From the NCBI RefSeq assembly GCF_026309355.1, contig NZ_JAPJZK010000004.1, positions 57,917 through 121,916 on the forward strand: a stretch of 64,000 nt of DNA. The letters are read 5' to 3'. Source of the stretch: Spartinivicinus marinus (GTDB lineage Bacteria > Pseudomonadota > Gammaproteobacteria > Pseudomonadales > Zooshikellaceae). The stretch's first letter is position 1. The number at the start of each line of letters is the position of its first letter. The notes under the pieces were generated by a model that ran no database searches, was not told the origin of the DNA, and saw nothing but the letters and a program-made list of their open reading frames with translations. This document shows positions 25,525-33,785 of this stretch, piece by piece. The position numbers and the translations under genes are program-made.

Positions 25525-26591
25525 AATTGCTGTTGAATGGCCTCTGCAGACATCCCTAATTCATCCGCAAATTTTTGGTACACGGTATTTGCCGGTATGT
25601 TGTAACGCTGAGCAAACGCTAATTCTTGTTGGATTTGGGCTCTTTGTTGTGCGGTTAGCTGTTGAGTCATTTTCGTTCTCACACGATTAATTTTTTTACG
25701 GTTAGCGGGTGTATTTACGTGACGGCGTAACCCTAAATTCGCTTGCCTGGCCAGTTCAGCACGAATTTTTTCCTGGTTTAACTCACCCACCCGCGCCCGG
25801 CTGAGTTGCTGATGATCTTGCCGAGTCATGAACTGATGACGGGTATCGCCAGCAAAACCCGCCTGTTCAGCCTGGCGAATCATTTGTTGGGTTAACTGAG
25901 TTTTCACGGTAGGGCTTTTTAAAGCCCGAAACACCTTCAATACATGTTTACAACAGCAGCCGCGTAACTGTGGGTTACGTACTTTGGGGAAGTCTTTTTC
26001 ATACGGCTGAATCGCAAATCCACCCACCGTCGCGACATAGCGATACCAGAATTGATGACGCCCACAATCACAATCAAACGATACCGGGCCGGCCAGGGTT
26101 TGGGTCATGGCTCGGTTAACGTTGCCTGCATCAGTTAAATGTCGCCACCAGTCTTCTAACCTGACTTTGACCTGGTGAAACTGGGCTTGGTATTTACCGC
26201 TGGCTGTGACGCTAAAGGTAAGGGTAGAGCCGTGTATTTTATAAAGTCGAGCGGAGCGAATCTCCAGGTTAGCCCGTTCCACATCAATCGCCCGAGATGA
26301 AGCAATTAGCTGATCTGTAGGCACGCCCTTAGCCGAACCAAACTGCTTAGCCAGGCGTTTTTGGGCTTGAGCAAACCCGGTTAAATCCTCGATAGTAAAT
26401 GGGGTGCCGTCTTCTCGGGTACCGATTAATACTTCCGCATTGGGGGGCATTTCCCCCGTGCGAATGGCCATGCGGATTTGATTCGGTGATAAGGTGCGTC
26501 GGGCACTGCCTCGGCTCTGACGTAGTTGGCGGCGTAGCTCCGCAAACTCACGGTCCTGATGCCGAAAATTTACGCCTTTAAAAGGGTTCAT
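25521..26591 (-). CDS. Phage zinc-binding protein with DCxCGRH and CCxKH motifs
   Basis: The 356-residue protein has a basic N-terminus, then a central cysteine cluster: SFDCDCGRHQFWYRY (about residue 173) and RGCCCKHVLKVF (about 210). This looks like a SWIM-like zinc finger (CxCx...CxH) and is typical of a phage protein found near minor tail or head genes. The C-terminal third is Gln/Arg-rich and helical. It overlaps both neighbours by 4 bp. Function unknown; nucleic-acid binding is possible. Confidence 0.55.
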   Translation of the reverse strand: MNPFKGVNFRHQDREFAELRRQLRQSRGSARRTLSPNQIRMAIRTGEMPPNAEVLIGTREDGTPFTIEDLTGFAQAQKRLAKQFGSAKGVPTDQLIASSRAIDVERANLEIRSARLYKIHGSTLTFSVTASGKYQAQFHQVKVRLEDWWRHLTDAGNVNRAMTQTLAGPVSFDCDCGRHQFWYRYVATVGGFAIQPYEKDFPKVRNPQLRGCCCKHVLKVFRALKSPTVKTQLTQQMIRQAEQAGFAGDTRHQFMTRQDHQQLSRARVGELNQEKIRAELARQANLGLRRHVNTPANRKKINRVRTKMTQQLTAQQRAQIQQELAFAQRYNIPANTVYQKFADELGMSAEAIQQQL

Positions 26592-26896
26592 GCGCGCCCC
26601 TCAGAATCAGCATAGGCTTTGATTTGTTGGCGAATCCATTTAATGGGCGGCAACTGTAGGGTTGTGCCTGCTTTTAATGCCCCGCGCATGTCGTCTAGCT
26701 GAGCAATAATCACCACAATTTTTTTGAGCTGGGGAGTGCCATAAAAGCGAAGCGAAATTAACTCTGGCATCAACACTTCATCCAGGGCCACTTCATGGAT
26801 TTGCCATTCAGGCAGTGGATTACGCAATGCCTTATAAAACTGAGTACGTAATAAGGGATCCTGGATCGTTAACGGGGATAGCCGCGCATGTTGCAT
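26588..26896 (-). CDS. Small phage structural protein
   Basis: A 102-residue protein, 1 bp after its upstream neighbour and overlapping the next by 4 bp. It is beta- and helix-mixed, with VALDEVLMPELISL and PQLKKIVVIIAQLDD strands. No family is recognised. Placement near the head of the operon suggests a baseplate or virion component. Confidence 0.4.
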   Translation of the reverse strand: MQHARLSPLTIQDPLLRTQFYKALRNPLPEWQIHEVALDEVLMPELISLRFYGTPQLKKIVVIIAQLDDMRGALKAGTTLQLPPIKWIRQQIKAYADSEGRA

Positions 26897-26897
26897 G

Positions 26898-27497
26898 CTA
26901 GCGCCCTCGGATAATCGCCGCTAATCCTGGCGGTAAGTGGGCTAGCTTATCAGGGGGTTTACTGCCTAATAATAGGGTTAAATAGTCATGAGACGCGGGA
27001 TTAAAGTGTAAGGCTCCCAGTACTAATAATAAAACCGCTCGTTGATAACCGGTAAATCTCTGGTAATCAATGTCATAACGATTGCGGCCTTTGTCGTCTT
27101 TATCAATATTAATCGAATTTCGGTGAATTTGATGACGTTGCAAGCCATGTTGAAAAATAATATTACCTAATTGATTACCTTGGATTTCCCCTAAACCACT
27201 TAAAGCAAAATAATAATCCAGAGCAATATTTTGATAACTGCGGTTTTCTGCCGGTGCGGATTGATCCAAGGTCAAGGTATAACCCATATTAAATAAACGA
27301 CTAGCGTCTTCTACTAAAATCAGAAACTGTTTATTCAATGTATGATTGAGTGTCTCTAATAATCCTGGCTGCCACTGCTCAAGCCGCCCACTTAAAGGAG
27401 TTAACTGGTCAACAATCAAGTATTCACCGTTGAAAGCCCCTTGTGCCAGCACTTTCGGGTGACTTACCAATGAGACGGCACAGAGTTTTTTAATCAT
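26898..27497 (-). CDS. First gene of the phage structural operon, unknown function
   Basis: The 199-residue protein opens the operon; the next gene starts 1 bp after its stop. It contains LLVLGALHFNPASHDYLTLL and a basic middle (HQIHRNSIN). There is no signal peptide or catalytic motif, and the fold is not recognised. The leader upstream (27498-27856) carries a candidate small RNA or attenuator on the same strand, which may control it. Confidence 0.45.
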   Translation of the reverse strand: MIKKLCAVSLVSHPKVLAQGAFNGEYLIVDQLTPLSGRLEQWQPGLLETLNHTLNKQFLILVEDASRLFNMGYTLTLDQSAPAENRSYQNIALDYYFALSGLGEIQGNQLGNIIFQHGLQRHQIHRNSINIDKDDKGRNRYDIDYQRFTGYQRAVLLLVLGALHFNPASHDYLTLLLGSKPPDKLAHLPPGLAAIIRGR

Positions 27498-27629
27498 CCA
27501 ACAGCCCCCTCAATTTAATAAAGCGCAGGCCCTAAGGCTGGCTTTTACATGTAGAACAAGATCTATTATTCAGAAAAAAACAGGAGCGTCCATGATAAAA
27601 AAATATTGCACCTTATAAAAATAATGGGC

Positions 27630-27746
27630 AAAAAAAAAAGCAGGCACTAAGCCTGCAAACTCAAAGGGTCATAAGGAGAAAGCAGGCGGGTAAGGGGGTA
27701 AAGGAGGGAATGAACAGTTTCAACTTACGGGTAACCCGCCTGCATG
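27630..27746 (-). ncRNA. Candidate small RNA or attenuator upstream of the phage operon
   Basis: On the minus strand a promoter-like pair (TAGACA at 27776-27781, AATAAT at 27753-27758, spacing 17) is followed by about 115 nt without an ORF. The RNA could fold a long stem (27682-27691 with 27734-27743, ten perfect GC-rich pairs). It ends with a six-bp stem (27640-27656) and ten T residues (27639-27630), a strong terminator. It reads toward the phage structural genes. It could be an independent sRNA, a leader attenuator for the operon, or a regulator of other genes. Confidence 0.5.
27640..27656 (-). terminator. Intrinsic terminator of the upstream leader RNA
   Basis: GCAGGC and GCCTGC pair perfectly around a five-base loop, followed on the minus strand by ten T residues. 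A clear rho-independent terminator. Confidence 0.8.
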
Positions 27747-27856
27747 AATTGTTATTATTCATAAAATTTTCATGCTGTCTATGATAAAAAAATATCGTAT
27801 GTCATTTTTTTAAAATGGGTTATGATGGGATTAATTAAATACAACAGAAAGCCTCT

Positions 27857-28057
27857 ATGACGAACGACTACCAAGATATCAATACCTCTTTACCACCTAT
27901 AAATAGCCGTGTTGACGTAATTTGTCGATACCATGATCGAGATGATTTAATTACTGAAAAAATACGCGCATACCACGACAATAGCGGCGAATTTTACTTA
28001 ACGACCGTCGGTCATAATATCAGTAAATTAGTTACGCATTGGAAACTAGCCGGTTAA
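27857..28057 (+). CDS. Small hypothetical protein
   Basis: A plus-strand ORF of 66 residues beginning MTNDYQDINTSLPP. It has regular codon use and a soluble, polar sequence (VICRYHDRDDLITEKIRAY), and a Gly-Glu-Phe-Tyr segment before a short hydrophobic end. No family is recognised. It lies between the phage leader and the DUF4097-like gene. Confidence 0.5.
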   Translation: MTNDYQDINTSLPPINSRVDVICRYHDRDDLITEKIRAYHDNSGEFYLTTVGHNISKLVTHWKLAG

Positions 28058-28114
28058 TCTGGCTAGTACCTATGCACTGTAGTTTTAAGAAGAAAAACTA
28101 ATTACTGAAAATAT

Positions 28115-28807
28115 TTAATAGTACTCACTTTCTTTAACATTGATATCACCTGTGGCGACAATGACTTTAATATTGGCATCACCTGAGCCAGGTATATCAA
28201 TGTGATTGCTTAAGCTCACCATATTGGGATTGTAATCAGTACTGCTAACATGTTTCGATTGAGAATAAATATTGCCAGCCAGAGCAATAATTTTCATGTT
28301 TTTATACTGAGTAGGTGATGTGATTAAATTAACATCACCAGACACAATGCCTACATCTAAATCCCCAGAAACCACTTGTATATCCGCCTTACCTTGACGG
28401 GCTCGAATATCTAAGCTCGCTTGCACAGGTAAAAATACCTGCCAGTTCTGCTCAATATATACCTGTTGATTGAGTGTAAGGAGGGTTTTACCGTCAACCT
28501 TACTCGTCTGAATTGTAAAGTTTTCTTTGTTTAGCTGACAGGCTGACTTCAGATTTACATTAGGTATCTCATCATAAGAGGATTGTTTTTCCACGCAAAT
28601 AGGCTTCAAATAAACATTAAAATGTGCTGTTTGTGTCTTTGAAGGTAAAACCTGAATACTACCATTATCAATGTGTACACTATAGCTTGCCTGGCTATCA
28701 GAAAACGTTTTTGTTAATAGTACTGTGTTATCTTCAGCAACTGTTGTAGTACTTAGTGAACTAATGACCGTCAATGCAGCAGCCAATAACAAAATTTTCT
28801 GCATCAC
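28115..28807 (-). CDS. Secreted DUF4097-like adhesin-type protein
   Basis: The 230-residue protein has a signal peptide (MQKILLLAAALTVISSLS, start probably at the second Met). The mature part has a right-handed beta-helix or DUF4097-like repeat of short strands: DIQVVSGDLDVGIVSGDVNL and ATGDINVKES. A cysteine pair (about residues 70 and 89) could form a disulfide. Such proteins are usually envelope proteins of unknown function. Located downstream of umuD but with its own likely promoter; no link is implied. Confidence 0.55.
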   Translation of the reverse strand: MMQKILLLAAALTVISSLSTTTVAEDNTVLLTKTFSDSQASYSVHIDNGSIQVLPSKTQTAHFNVYLKPICVEKQSSYDEIPNVNLKSACQLNKENFTIQTSKVDGKTLLTLNQQVYIEQNWQVFLPVQASLDIRARQGKADIQVVSGDLDVGIVSGDVNLITSPTQYKNMKIIALAGNIYSQSKHVSSTDYNPNMVSLSNHIDIPGSGDANIKVIVATGDINVKESEYY

Positions 28808-28867
28808 ATATATCCTATGTACGAATTAAACAAATAGAGTTTTTTAATAAAAGTGGTTGAATAATGA

Positions 28868-29299
28868 CTAGCGAAAACTATGCAGACTATGTGCAACCAC
28901 ACCCCAGATCACACAATCAAAGTGCTCTGTGATCTCAATCGGTTTGAATTGTGGGTTACGTGGTATGAGCCAGGCCTTATTTTTTGCGAGTTGCAACTGT
29001 TTTACAGTTAACTCACCATCAAGTGCAGCAATGACGACATCACCGTTTTGTGGTGTCAGTGCCCGATCTACCACCAAAATATCACCCGACTGAATCCCCA
29101 CTTCTACCATGGATTCACCTTTAGCTCGGACAAAGAAGGTTGCCGCTGGATGCTTCACTGCAAAGTCGTGAAGATTTAAGTCAGCTTCGACATAATCATC
29201 TGCAGGTGATGGAAACCCTGCCGCCACATGACTGGACAATAGGGGCACTGTTACCTGAGATGCATGTTGCTTGGCTGTATAGCGTTGAATGACCTGCAT
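28868..29299 (-). CDS. umuD: UmuD, SOS-induced mutagenesis protein
   Basis: The 143-residue protein matches UmuD in length and motifs: an N-terminal self-cleavage region AAGFPSPADDYVE (E. coli has Cys-Gly; here Ala-Gly), the catalytic Ser in AKGESMVEVG, and the Lys in GELTVKQLQL, with VVAALDGELTV-like context. UmuD is cleaved after RecA activation to UmuD' and joins UmuC as polymerase V. A near-perfect LexA box lies upstream at 29314-29333. No umuC follows: the next gene is an unrelated secreted protein. Confidence 0.85.
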   Translation of the reverse strand: MQVIQRYTAKQHASQVTVPLLSSHVAAGFPSPADDYVEADLNLHDFAVKHPAATFFVRAKGESMVEVGIQSGDILVVDRALTPQNGDVVIAALDGELTVKQLQLAKNKAWLIPRNPQFKPIEITEHFDCVIWGVVAHSLHSFR

Positions 29300-29313
29300 T
29301 GCCTACCACTAAA

Positions 29314-29333
29314 TACTGTATATAATCACAGTA
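29314..29333. promoter_or_regulatory. LexA box (SOS operator) upstream of umuD
   Basis: TACTGTATATAATCACAGTA matches the gammaproteobacterial SOS consensus (CTG, eight A/T-rich bases, CAG), as a near-perfect palindrome 14 bp upstream of the umuD start. Damage-induced control by LexA follows. Confidence 0.9.
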
Positions 29334-29400
29334 TTCTAACCTAAAGCCAGCTACTCACAATCAGAAATTTCTATTGATGAAGTAATAGTTGATAGAGATA

Positions 29401-29658
29401 CTAGCCTACATGGGGCTCTATAACTGGCTGAGAGTGCTTGAGAGAATAGCCCTTGCGCAGTTTCTCTTTTTTTATGCTTTCGAGGGCAGTGTATGCCTTT
29501 TCGTAAAGATCAAAGGTGTCTACCTTGATTGTCCCCTTGGTGCCAATTCTTCCCCATTGGCGTAATAGCGCCCAATTACCAAACAGGTCTTTCTGAATCA
29601 AAAGCGTGTAAAACTTGTGAGTGTTGGTCTTAGGATCACTGAGTTTTAGGTAAATCAT
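29401..29658 (-). CDS. Stand-alone WGR-domain protein
   Basis: The 85-residue protein is one WGR domain: NKFYTLLIQKDLFGNW-like start, the diagnostic LLRQWGRIGTKGTIK, and a FEKAY-like helix. WGR domains occur in PARP-type and other nucleic-acid-binding proteins and in bacterial stress and phage-related loci. Here it lacks a fused enzyme. It is on the same strand as umuD, so DNA damage links are possible, but the intervening spacing and LexA box suggest separate transcription. Confidence 0.7.
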   Translation of the reverse strand: MIYLKLSDPKTNTHKFYTLLIQKDLFGNWALLRQWGRIGTKGTIKVDTFDLYEKAYTALESIKKEKLRKGYSLKHSQPVIEPHVG

Positions 29659-30272
29659 CCATGGCCACCTGGTTATAGGCTGGCTTTGAGTTAACCAGGG
29701 TAAAGCAAGTTGATCAATTTACTTTTTTGTGACTACATATTGATAGGTGAATACTATTAGACAATAGTGTACTCCCAAATAAACACTTTCACTTCACTGT
29801 AAGCAACTACTCACAATCATAGGCTACCAGTTTAGTATGAAGACTAATGATAAATAACAGATGCATCATATTACGTATTACGCCTTTTGATAACATACTA
29901 CCAGCGTAGTAGGAAGCTGTCCGGTTCTTGGCCTTATCGGCTATTTTTAAAAAGGCTTAAGTCAGGTTGGTTAGAGATGGAGCACTGAGAAACCCTCAGA
30001 GCCTGGCAGTTGAGTTTTATAGACGTCAGAAGGGTTAGACCTATCAGGTAGATTTGATCAAAATATAACCAAACTGTCATATATTTCCTGGTAACTGCTG
30101 CCATAACGAATTTTCGGCTAGTTCTGAAAGAACTACAGTTGAGGTCAATTGGGGATGGAGCAGTGAGTAAATTTAAGAACCTTTAGGTTAAAATATGCCA
30201 ATTAGTTATGCGACATAGTATTTTGCTTCAGAGTGACGTTCATTAATTGTTAACCGCAAAGGAGATACAAGA
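29659..30272. repeat. Intergenic region with two copies of dispersed repeat B
   Basis: No gene is seen. Two copies of the B repeat lie here (about 29920-30000, partial, and 30052-30200), sharing ATATATTTCCTGGTAACTGC, TTTTCGGCTAGTTCTG and GGGGATGGAGCAGTGAG with copies elsewhere. At about 30232-30255 the motif CAGAGTGACGTTCATTAAT immediately precedes the acetyltransferase ribosome-binding site. Confidence 0.7.
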
Positions 30273-30779
30273 TTGACTATTAGTATCCGAGAAGAACAAC
30301 CAAGCGATATTCAAAGTATTCATGAGGTTACTGTTGCTGCATTTCTTGAAGCACAGCATACCGACCATACTGAGCAATTTATTGTTAAAGCTCTTCGTGA
30401 ATCATGCGCATTATCGATTTCACTTGTTGCCGATGAGGCAGGTAATGTCGTTGGGCATGTAGCACTTTCTCCCGTCAGTATTTCTGACGGTACAGATGGC
30501 TGGTATGGTCTGGGCCCAATATCAGTTCATCCGAACAATCAGAATAAAGGTATTGGTTCAAAACTTATGAATGCAGCTATTCAAGAGCTAAAGAATATAA
30601 AAGCGAAAGGTTGCGTATTGCTCGGAGACCCTAACTATTATCATCGTTTTGGCTTTAGACCTAGAGAAGGATTGGTACTTCTAGATGTACCAGAGGAATA
30701 TTTTCAAGCGCTAGTATTTCAAGAAGATTTGCCTCAAGGAATTGTCACTTATCATGAATCCTTTTCTGCAAAGAGTTAA
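30273..30779 (+). CDS. GNAT-family N-acetyltransferase
   Basis: The 168-residue protein is a typical GNAT: VVGHVALSPVSI (strand), GWYGLGPISVHPNNQNKGIG with the acetyl-CoA-binding Q/RxxGxG/A loop, then SKLMNAAIQELKNIK helix and FGFRPREG near the end, as in YhbS-type enzymes. Translation starts at TTG preceded by AAGGAG. The gene is bracketed by dispersed repeats, with hairpin element A directly after its stop, as if it were a mobile cassette. Substrate unknown. Confidence 0.8.
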   Translation: MTISIREEQPSDIQSIHEVTVAAFLEAQHTDHTEQFIVKALRESCALSISLVADEAGNVVGHVALSPVSISDGTDGWYGLGPISVHPNNQNKGIGSKLMNAAIQELKNIKAKGCVLLGDPNYYHRFGFRPREGLVLLDVPEEYFQALVFQEDLPQGIVTYHESFSAKS

Positions 30780-30782
30780 TCA

Positions 30783-31000
30783 GGTAAGAGCTGGTATCTA
30801 TCCAGCTCTACCCACACCACTCTGCATTAGTCCTAGTGCGGGGGCCCTCCTTATCTAAGTTGATCAAACTACAACCAAACTGCCATATATTTCCTCGTAA
30901 CTACCGATAAGTGGGTGTTATCGGCTATTTTTGCAAAGGCTTGAGGGGAGGGACCAGGAAAACAGAGCACTGAGCAGCATTGAGAGCCAGGTGGTTTAGT
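30783..31000 (+). repeat. Repeat A hairpin followed by repeat B after the acetyltransferase
   Basis: Right after the stop codon comes GGTAAGAGCTGGTATCTATC and then CCAGCTCTACCC, an imperfect hairpin found after several genes in 55-60 kb. About 35 bp later a B repeat runs from 30858 to 31000 with TTGATCAAACTACAACCAAA, ATATATTTCCTCGTAACTAC, TTATCGGCTATTTTTGCAAA and GAGCACTGAGCAG. Together they form one composite A+B module of about 215 bp. Confidence 0.7.
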
Positions 31001-31104
31001 TTTGTGCACATTAAAATTAGACCATATTGCGTTTTTCAGTCAGAATACAGTGTCCATAGATTGATCAATGTAATTTTAATTAAGTTAGGTATGTGAGTAG
31101 TAAA

Positions 31105-31536
31105 ATGAGATATTTATTAGCAGTTTTCTCTGTGATAGTGATGAGCAAAATCCAAGCACAAGAAATAGTAGTCAATAAAGGAAAATACTCTGATTACTAC
31201 CATATGATGTACAAACTAGAAAGTGGGAAATATAAAATAAATTCGAACTATGGATTTAATGAAGGTGGTCAGTTTGAAGTACTAGTACCTAAACAATATT
31301 TTTCTGTACCTGCTCCAAACTGTAAGGAAAATATAATTATTAGAATGCCTTGGTCTGATAATGAAACTAAGAAGCAAGCTTTGTATAAAAAGTTAGTTGC
31401 TCAAAAGGAAGTAAACGTTGTTTTGGAGTTAAACCCTTATATTAACTTAGTTAACAAAAAACCACTTAAAGTGGAGCTTCAGTATTGTAATGTATTTTTC
31501 AGGCATCGATCTGGTGATTACTACGATAGTTTATAA
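31105..31536 (+). CDS. Small secreted protein of unknown function
   Basis: From ATG at 31105 (an in-frame GTG at 31093 is possible) the product is 143 residues with a signal peptide, MRYLLAVFSVIVMSKIQAQ, cleaved near residue 18. The mature protein is basic and beta-rich and has two cysteines (about 72 and 131) that could pair. No family is recognised. It lies between two B repeats (30858-31000 and 31553-31650), again the layout of a mobile cargo gene. Confidence 0.6.
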   Translation: MRYLLAVFSVIVMSKIQAQEIVVNKGKYSDYYHMMYKLESGKYKINSNYGFNEGGQFEVLVPKQYFSVPAPNCKENIIIRMPWSDNETKKQALYKKLVAQKEVNVVLELNPYINLVNKKPLKVELQYCNVFFRHRSGDYYDSL

Positions 31537-31552
31537 TTCATATAATCAAAAT

Positions 31553-31650
31553 AGATCAACCTACAACCAAACTGTCATATATTTCCCGGTAACTGCCGCT
31601 AAGTAGAAGAGTTATCGGCGGGTTTTGGAAAGGGAGCAGAGTGCATTCGT
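31553..31650 (+). repeat. Dispersed repeat B, copy 4
   Basis: Contains ATCAACCTACAACCAAACTG, TCATATATTTCCCGGTAACT, GCCGCTAAGTA and GTTATCGGCGGGTTTTGG, matching the B copies at 30 kb and 58 kb in order. The rest of the stretch to 31835 holds no gene; AT-rich sequence before 31836 may carry a promoter. Confidence 0.7.
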
Positions 31651-31835
31651 AGGGAAAGGAGACAAGAGGGTAGTTGTTAAACGATGATGACTATTAACTG
31701 TTAGTGTAACTGACAACAAATGGAGTTCTTTTCGCGTTCTTTTACCAACTTATGGTGAAAACGACACGCAGATCAACTACATTCATATTAGCTCTATACT
31801 CATTATGTCGATACTAAGAAACTACATATTACTCC

Positions 31836-32747
31836 ATGTATAAGATAAAAATTTTTCTATTAAAGGCAACTATGCTACTTGCTTTAACATCAGTTACTAC
31901 TTTTGGATCACCAAACTCAGACCCAATGGTGTATATCTACCCGAAACCACATTCAGCAACAGATACTCGAAGACAAGAAGTTATCGCCTTGATACTCGAA
32001 GCATTAAATAGAACTGAAGCTAAATATGGAAAATATATACTTAAACCATCATCAGATTATATAAACGAACTTAGAGTTATTGATCTACTAAAAAAAAGTG
32101 AAAACCAACTAGTGACAGTTGCTTGGCTGGATACTACGAAGACTCTCGAAGAAGACTTGTTACCTGTGTATATACCAATTCAAAAAGGTATTGTTGGTTA
32201 CCGAATTTTTTTAATTAGAAAAGAAGATGAAAATAAATTTAGTAAAGTAAAATCTATCGAAGACTTGAGAAAATATACGAATGGGCTTGGCCATACTTGG
32301 GTAAATCGGAACATCATGGAGCTAAATAACCTTCCTTATATTTCAAGTCCAACTTACGAAGGTTTATTTCATATGCTTAATAGTAAGCGATTCGACTACT
32401 ATTCAAGAGGAATTAATGAAGCCTTTCCTGAGTTAGAAGCAAGGAAAAATTTACTTCCAGAACTTATTGTAGAGAAAAAACTTGCTTTACATTACACTAA
32501 ACCAAGCTATTTATTTACTTCAAAACAAAATATAAAACTAAATAATAGACTCTATGAAGGTTTATCAATTTTATTAAAAGATGGCACCTTTGATAGGATA
32601 TTTTGTGAAGTGAATGGTGATGCAATAAGAAAAACTAATTTAAAAGAACGAACTATCATAAAGCTTAAAAGTCCATTTTTATTTAAAACAACACCGATTG
32701 AAAGAAAGGAATTATGGTTTAGTGAAAATAACCAAGTCTGTATGTGA
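31836..32747 (+). CDS. Periplasmic binding-protein-like (SBP_bac_3 type), orphan
   Basis: The 303-residue protein has a signal peptide (MYKIKIFLLKATMLLALTSV) and a two-lobed binding-protein-like sequence: an EVIALILEALNRTE helix, VTVAWLDTTKTLEEDLLPVY strands, LRKYTNGLGHTWVNR and RLYEGLSILLKDGTFDRIF, where the family carries its last helix. No permease or ATPase follows, so it is not part of a transporter operon. Ligand and role are unknown; it could be a sensor or scavenging protein. Confidence 0.65.
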   Translation: MYKIKIFLLKATMLLALTSVTTFGSPNSDPMVYIYPKPHSATDTRRQEVIALILEALNRTEAKYGKYILKPSSDYINELRVIDLLKKSENQLVTVAWLDTTKTLEEDLLPVYIPIQKGIVGYRIFLIRKEDENKFSKVKSIEDLRKYTNGLGHTWVNRNIMELNNLPYISSPTYEGLFHMLNSKRFDYYSRGINEAFPELEARKNLLPELIVEKKLALHYTKPSYLFTSKQNIKLNNRLYEGLSILLKDGTFDRIFCEVNGDAIRKTNLKERTIIKLKSPFLFKTTPIERKELWFSENNQVCM

Positions 32748-32790
32748 TACGCTCATATTCAGAAATATAACCAGCTCTTTCCAAAGCAAA

Positions 32791-32826
32791 AAACTGGTTA
32801 ACTTTTGTATAAAAGTTAACCAGTTT
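32791..32826. terminator. 16-bp perfect hairpin after the binding-protein gene
   Basis: AAACTGGTTAACTTTT pairs perfectly with AAAAGTTAACCAGTTT around the loop GTAT. It is followed by GCATC, not a T run, so it may be a weak or bidirectional terminator. A related, less perfect copy lies at 55212-55247 after abiEii. Confidence 0.6.
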
Positions 32827-33050
32827 GCATCTTGTAAATCAATTACTTAGGGTTTTGCTACACTCTAGGAATGAAGGAGAAGAGCAGTAATTAACTGGCT
32901 TTGAGCTATCATGAGCATGTCACGGTTAAGAATAAGGATAAACTCCTGCCTCTGTAGTTCATAACAAATTTTTTTATGCATCTATTGTGTTGCATTTATT
33001 AGTAAAATAATCCACCATACAACAGGTGTAAACTTTGGAAGTAATGGTAA

Positions 33051-33383
33051 ATGTCAGACTTAAAAACGGACTCACTAACAAGCGCACTACAAGTTTTTCG
33101 AGATATTGACCCAAGCCTAACAATTGACCAGTTAATTGTACTATTAACTCTTGGCAAAGAAGGCCCTCTAAGATCAGCCGATATAAAACAAAAGCTCAAT
33201 CTGTCTCATCATAACTTTGCTGATGTAATTGAGCCTCTTTTTAATGGCCACACAATACGAAAGCAGTCAAATGCCAGCTTTATTGAATCTGGGACTTATG
33301 CTGATGATCATCGTCAACGTGTAGTTTATGTTAATGATGATGGAATGAAAGTTTTGAAAACCGCCTTAAGCCATTTGAGCTAG
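33051..33383 (+). CDS. MarR-like winged-helix regulator
   Basis: The 110-residue protein has a winged-helix pattern: LTIDQLIVLLTLGKEGPLRSA (helix-turn-helix start), DIKQKLNLSHHNFADVIEPL as recognition helix, and RVVYVNDDGMKVLKTAL as wing and last helix. It is shorter than full MarR proteins and lacks a clear dimerisation helix. Its target is unknown; an intrinsic terminator follows directly. Confidence 0.7.
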   Translation: MSDLKTDSLTSALQVFRDIDPSLTIDQLIVLLTLGKEGPLRSADIKQKLNLSHHNFADVIEPLFNGHTIRKQSNASFIESGTYADDHRQRVVYVNDDGMKVLKTALSHLS

Positions 33384-33401
33384 GACTTTTTATGTAGATA
33401 A

Positions 33402-33427
33402 AAGCCAGCAAAATAGCTGGCTTTTTT
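33402..33427. terminator. Intrinsic terminator between the regulator and converging small gene
   Basis: GCCAGC pairs with GCTGGC around a six-base loop, with AAAA upstream and TTTTTT downstream, so it can stop transcription from both sides. It lies between the stop codons of convergent genes at 33383 and 33429. Confidence 0.85.
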
Positions 33428-33428
33428 G

Positions 33429-33752
33429 TTAGCGAAGGTAAATAAAACTAGCCATTCGACAGTTTGTTTCACCCGCTGTTAACGTCTCAATATTTACCCG
33501 TTCATTGCCCGTCGTATATGCTGTCAATGCTGTACTGTAGGCTCTGTTGAACTTAGATTGACTTGAAATACTTTCAGGAAAAACGATCACGCCAGTAGCA
33601 CATGGACCAGTGCCGCCGCTTGTAGTCACAAAAAAACTTTCTGTACCGTCAGGCGTGTTGCCAATGCCAGTTATTTTAGCATTAGTAACTAGCGGATCTG
33701 CTATGGCAATATTAACTGATAGCATTATAAAAAAGAGTTGAAATATTTTCAT
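33429..33752 (-). CDS. Small secreted protein, FNRAYS-ALTAY family
   Basis: The 107-residue protein has a signal peptide (MKIFQLFFIMLSVNIAIA) and a compact mature part: an N-terminal KITGIGN strand, a GxxxC region with cysteine at about 49, the motif FNRAYSTALTAY and a second cysteine near the end (TNCRMASFIYL). It resembles the next gene and the IS-split gene at 38111-41531. The two cysteines probably form a disulfide. The family role is unknown; envelope or extracellular is likely. Confidence 0.6.
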   Translation of the reverse strand: MKIFQLFFIMLSVNIAIADPLVTNAKITGIGNTPDGTESFFVTTSGGTGPCATGVIVFPESISSQSKFNRAYSTALTAYTTGNERVNIETLTAGETNCRMASFIYLR

Positions 33753-33785
33753 CGTATACTTCTCTTCAGTTTGATGATAGGTCGT

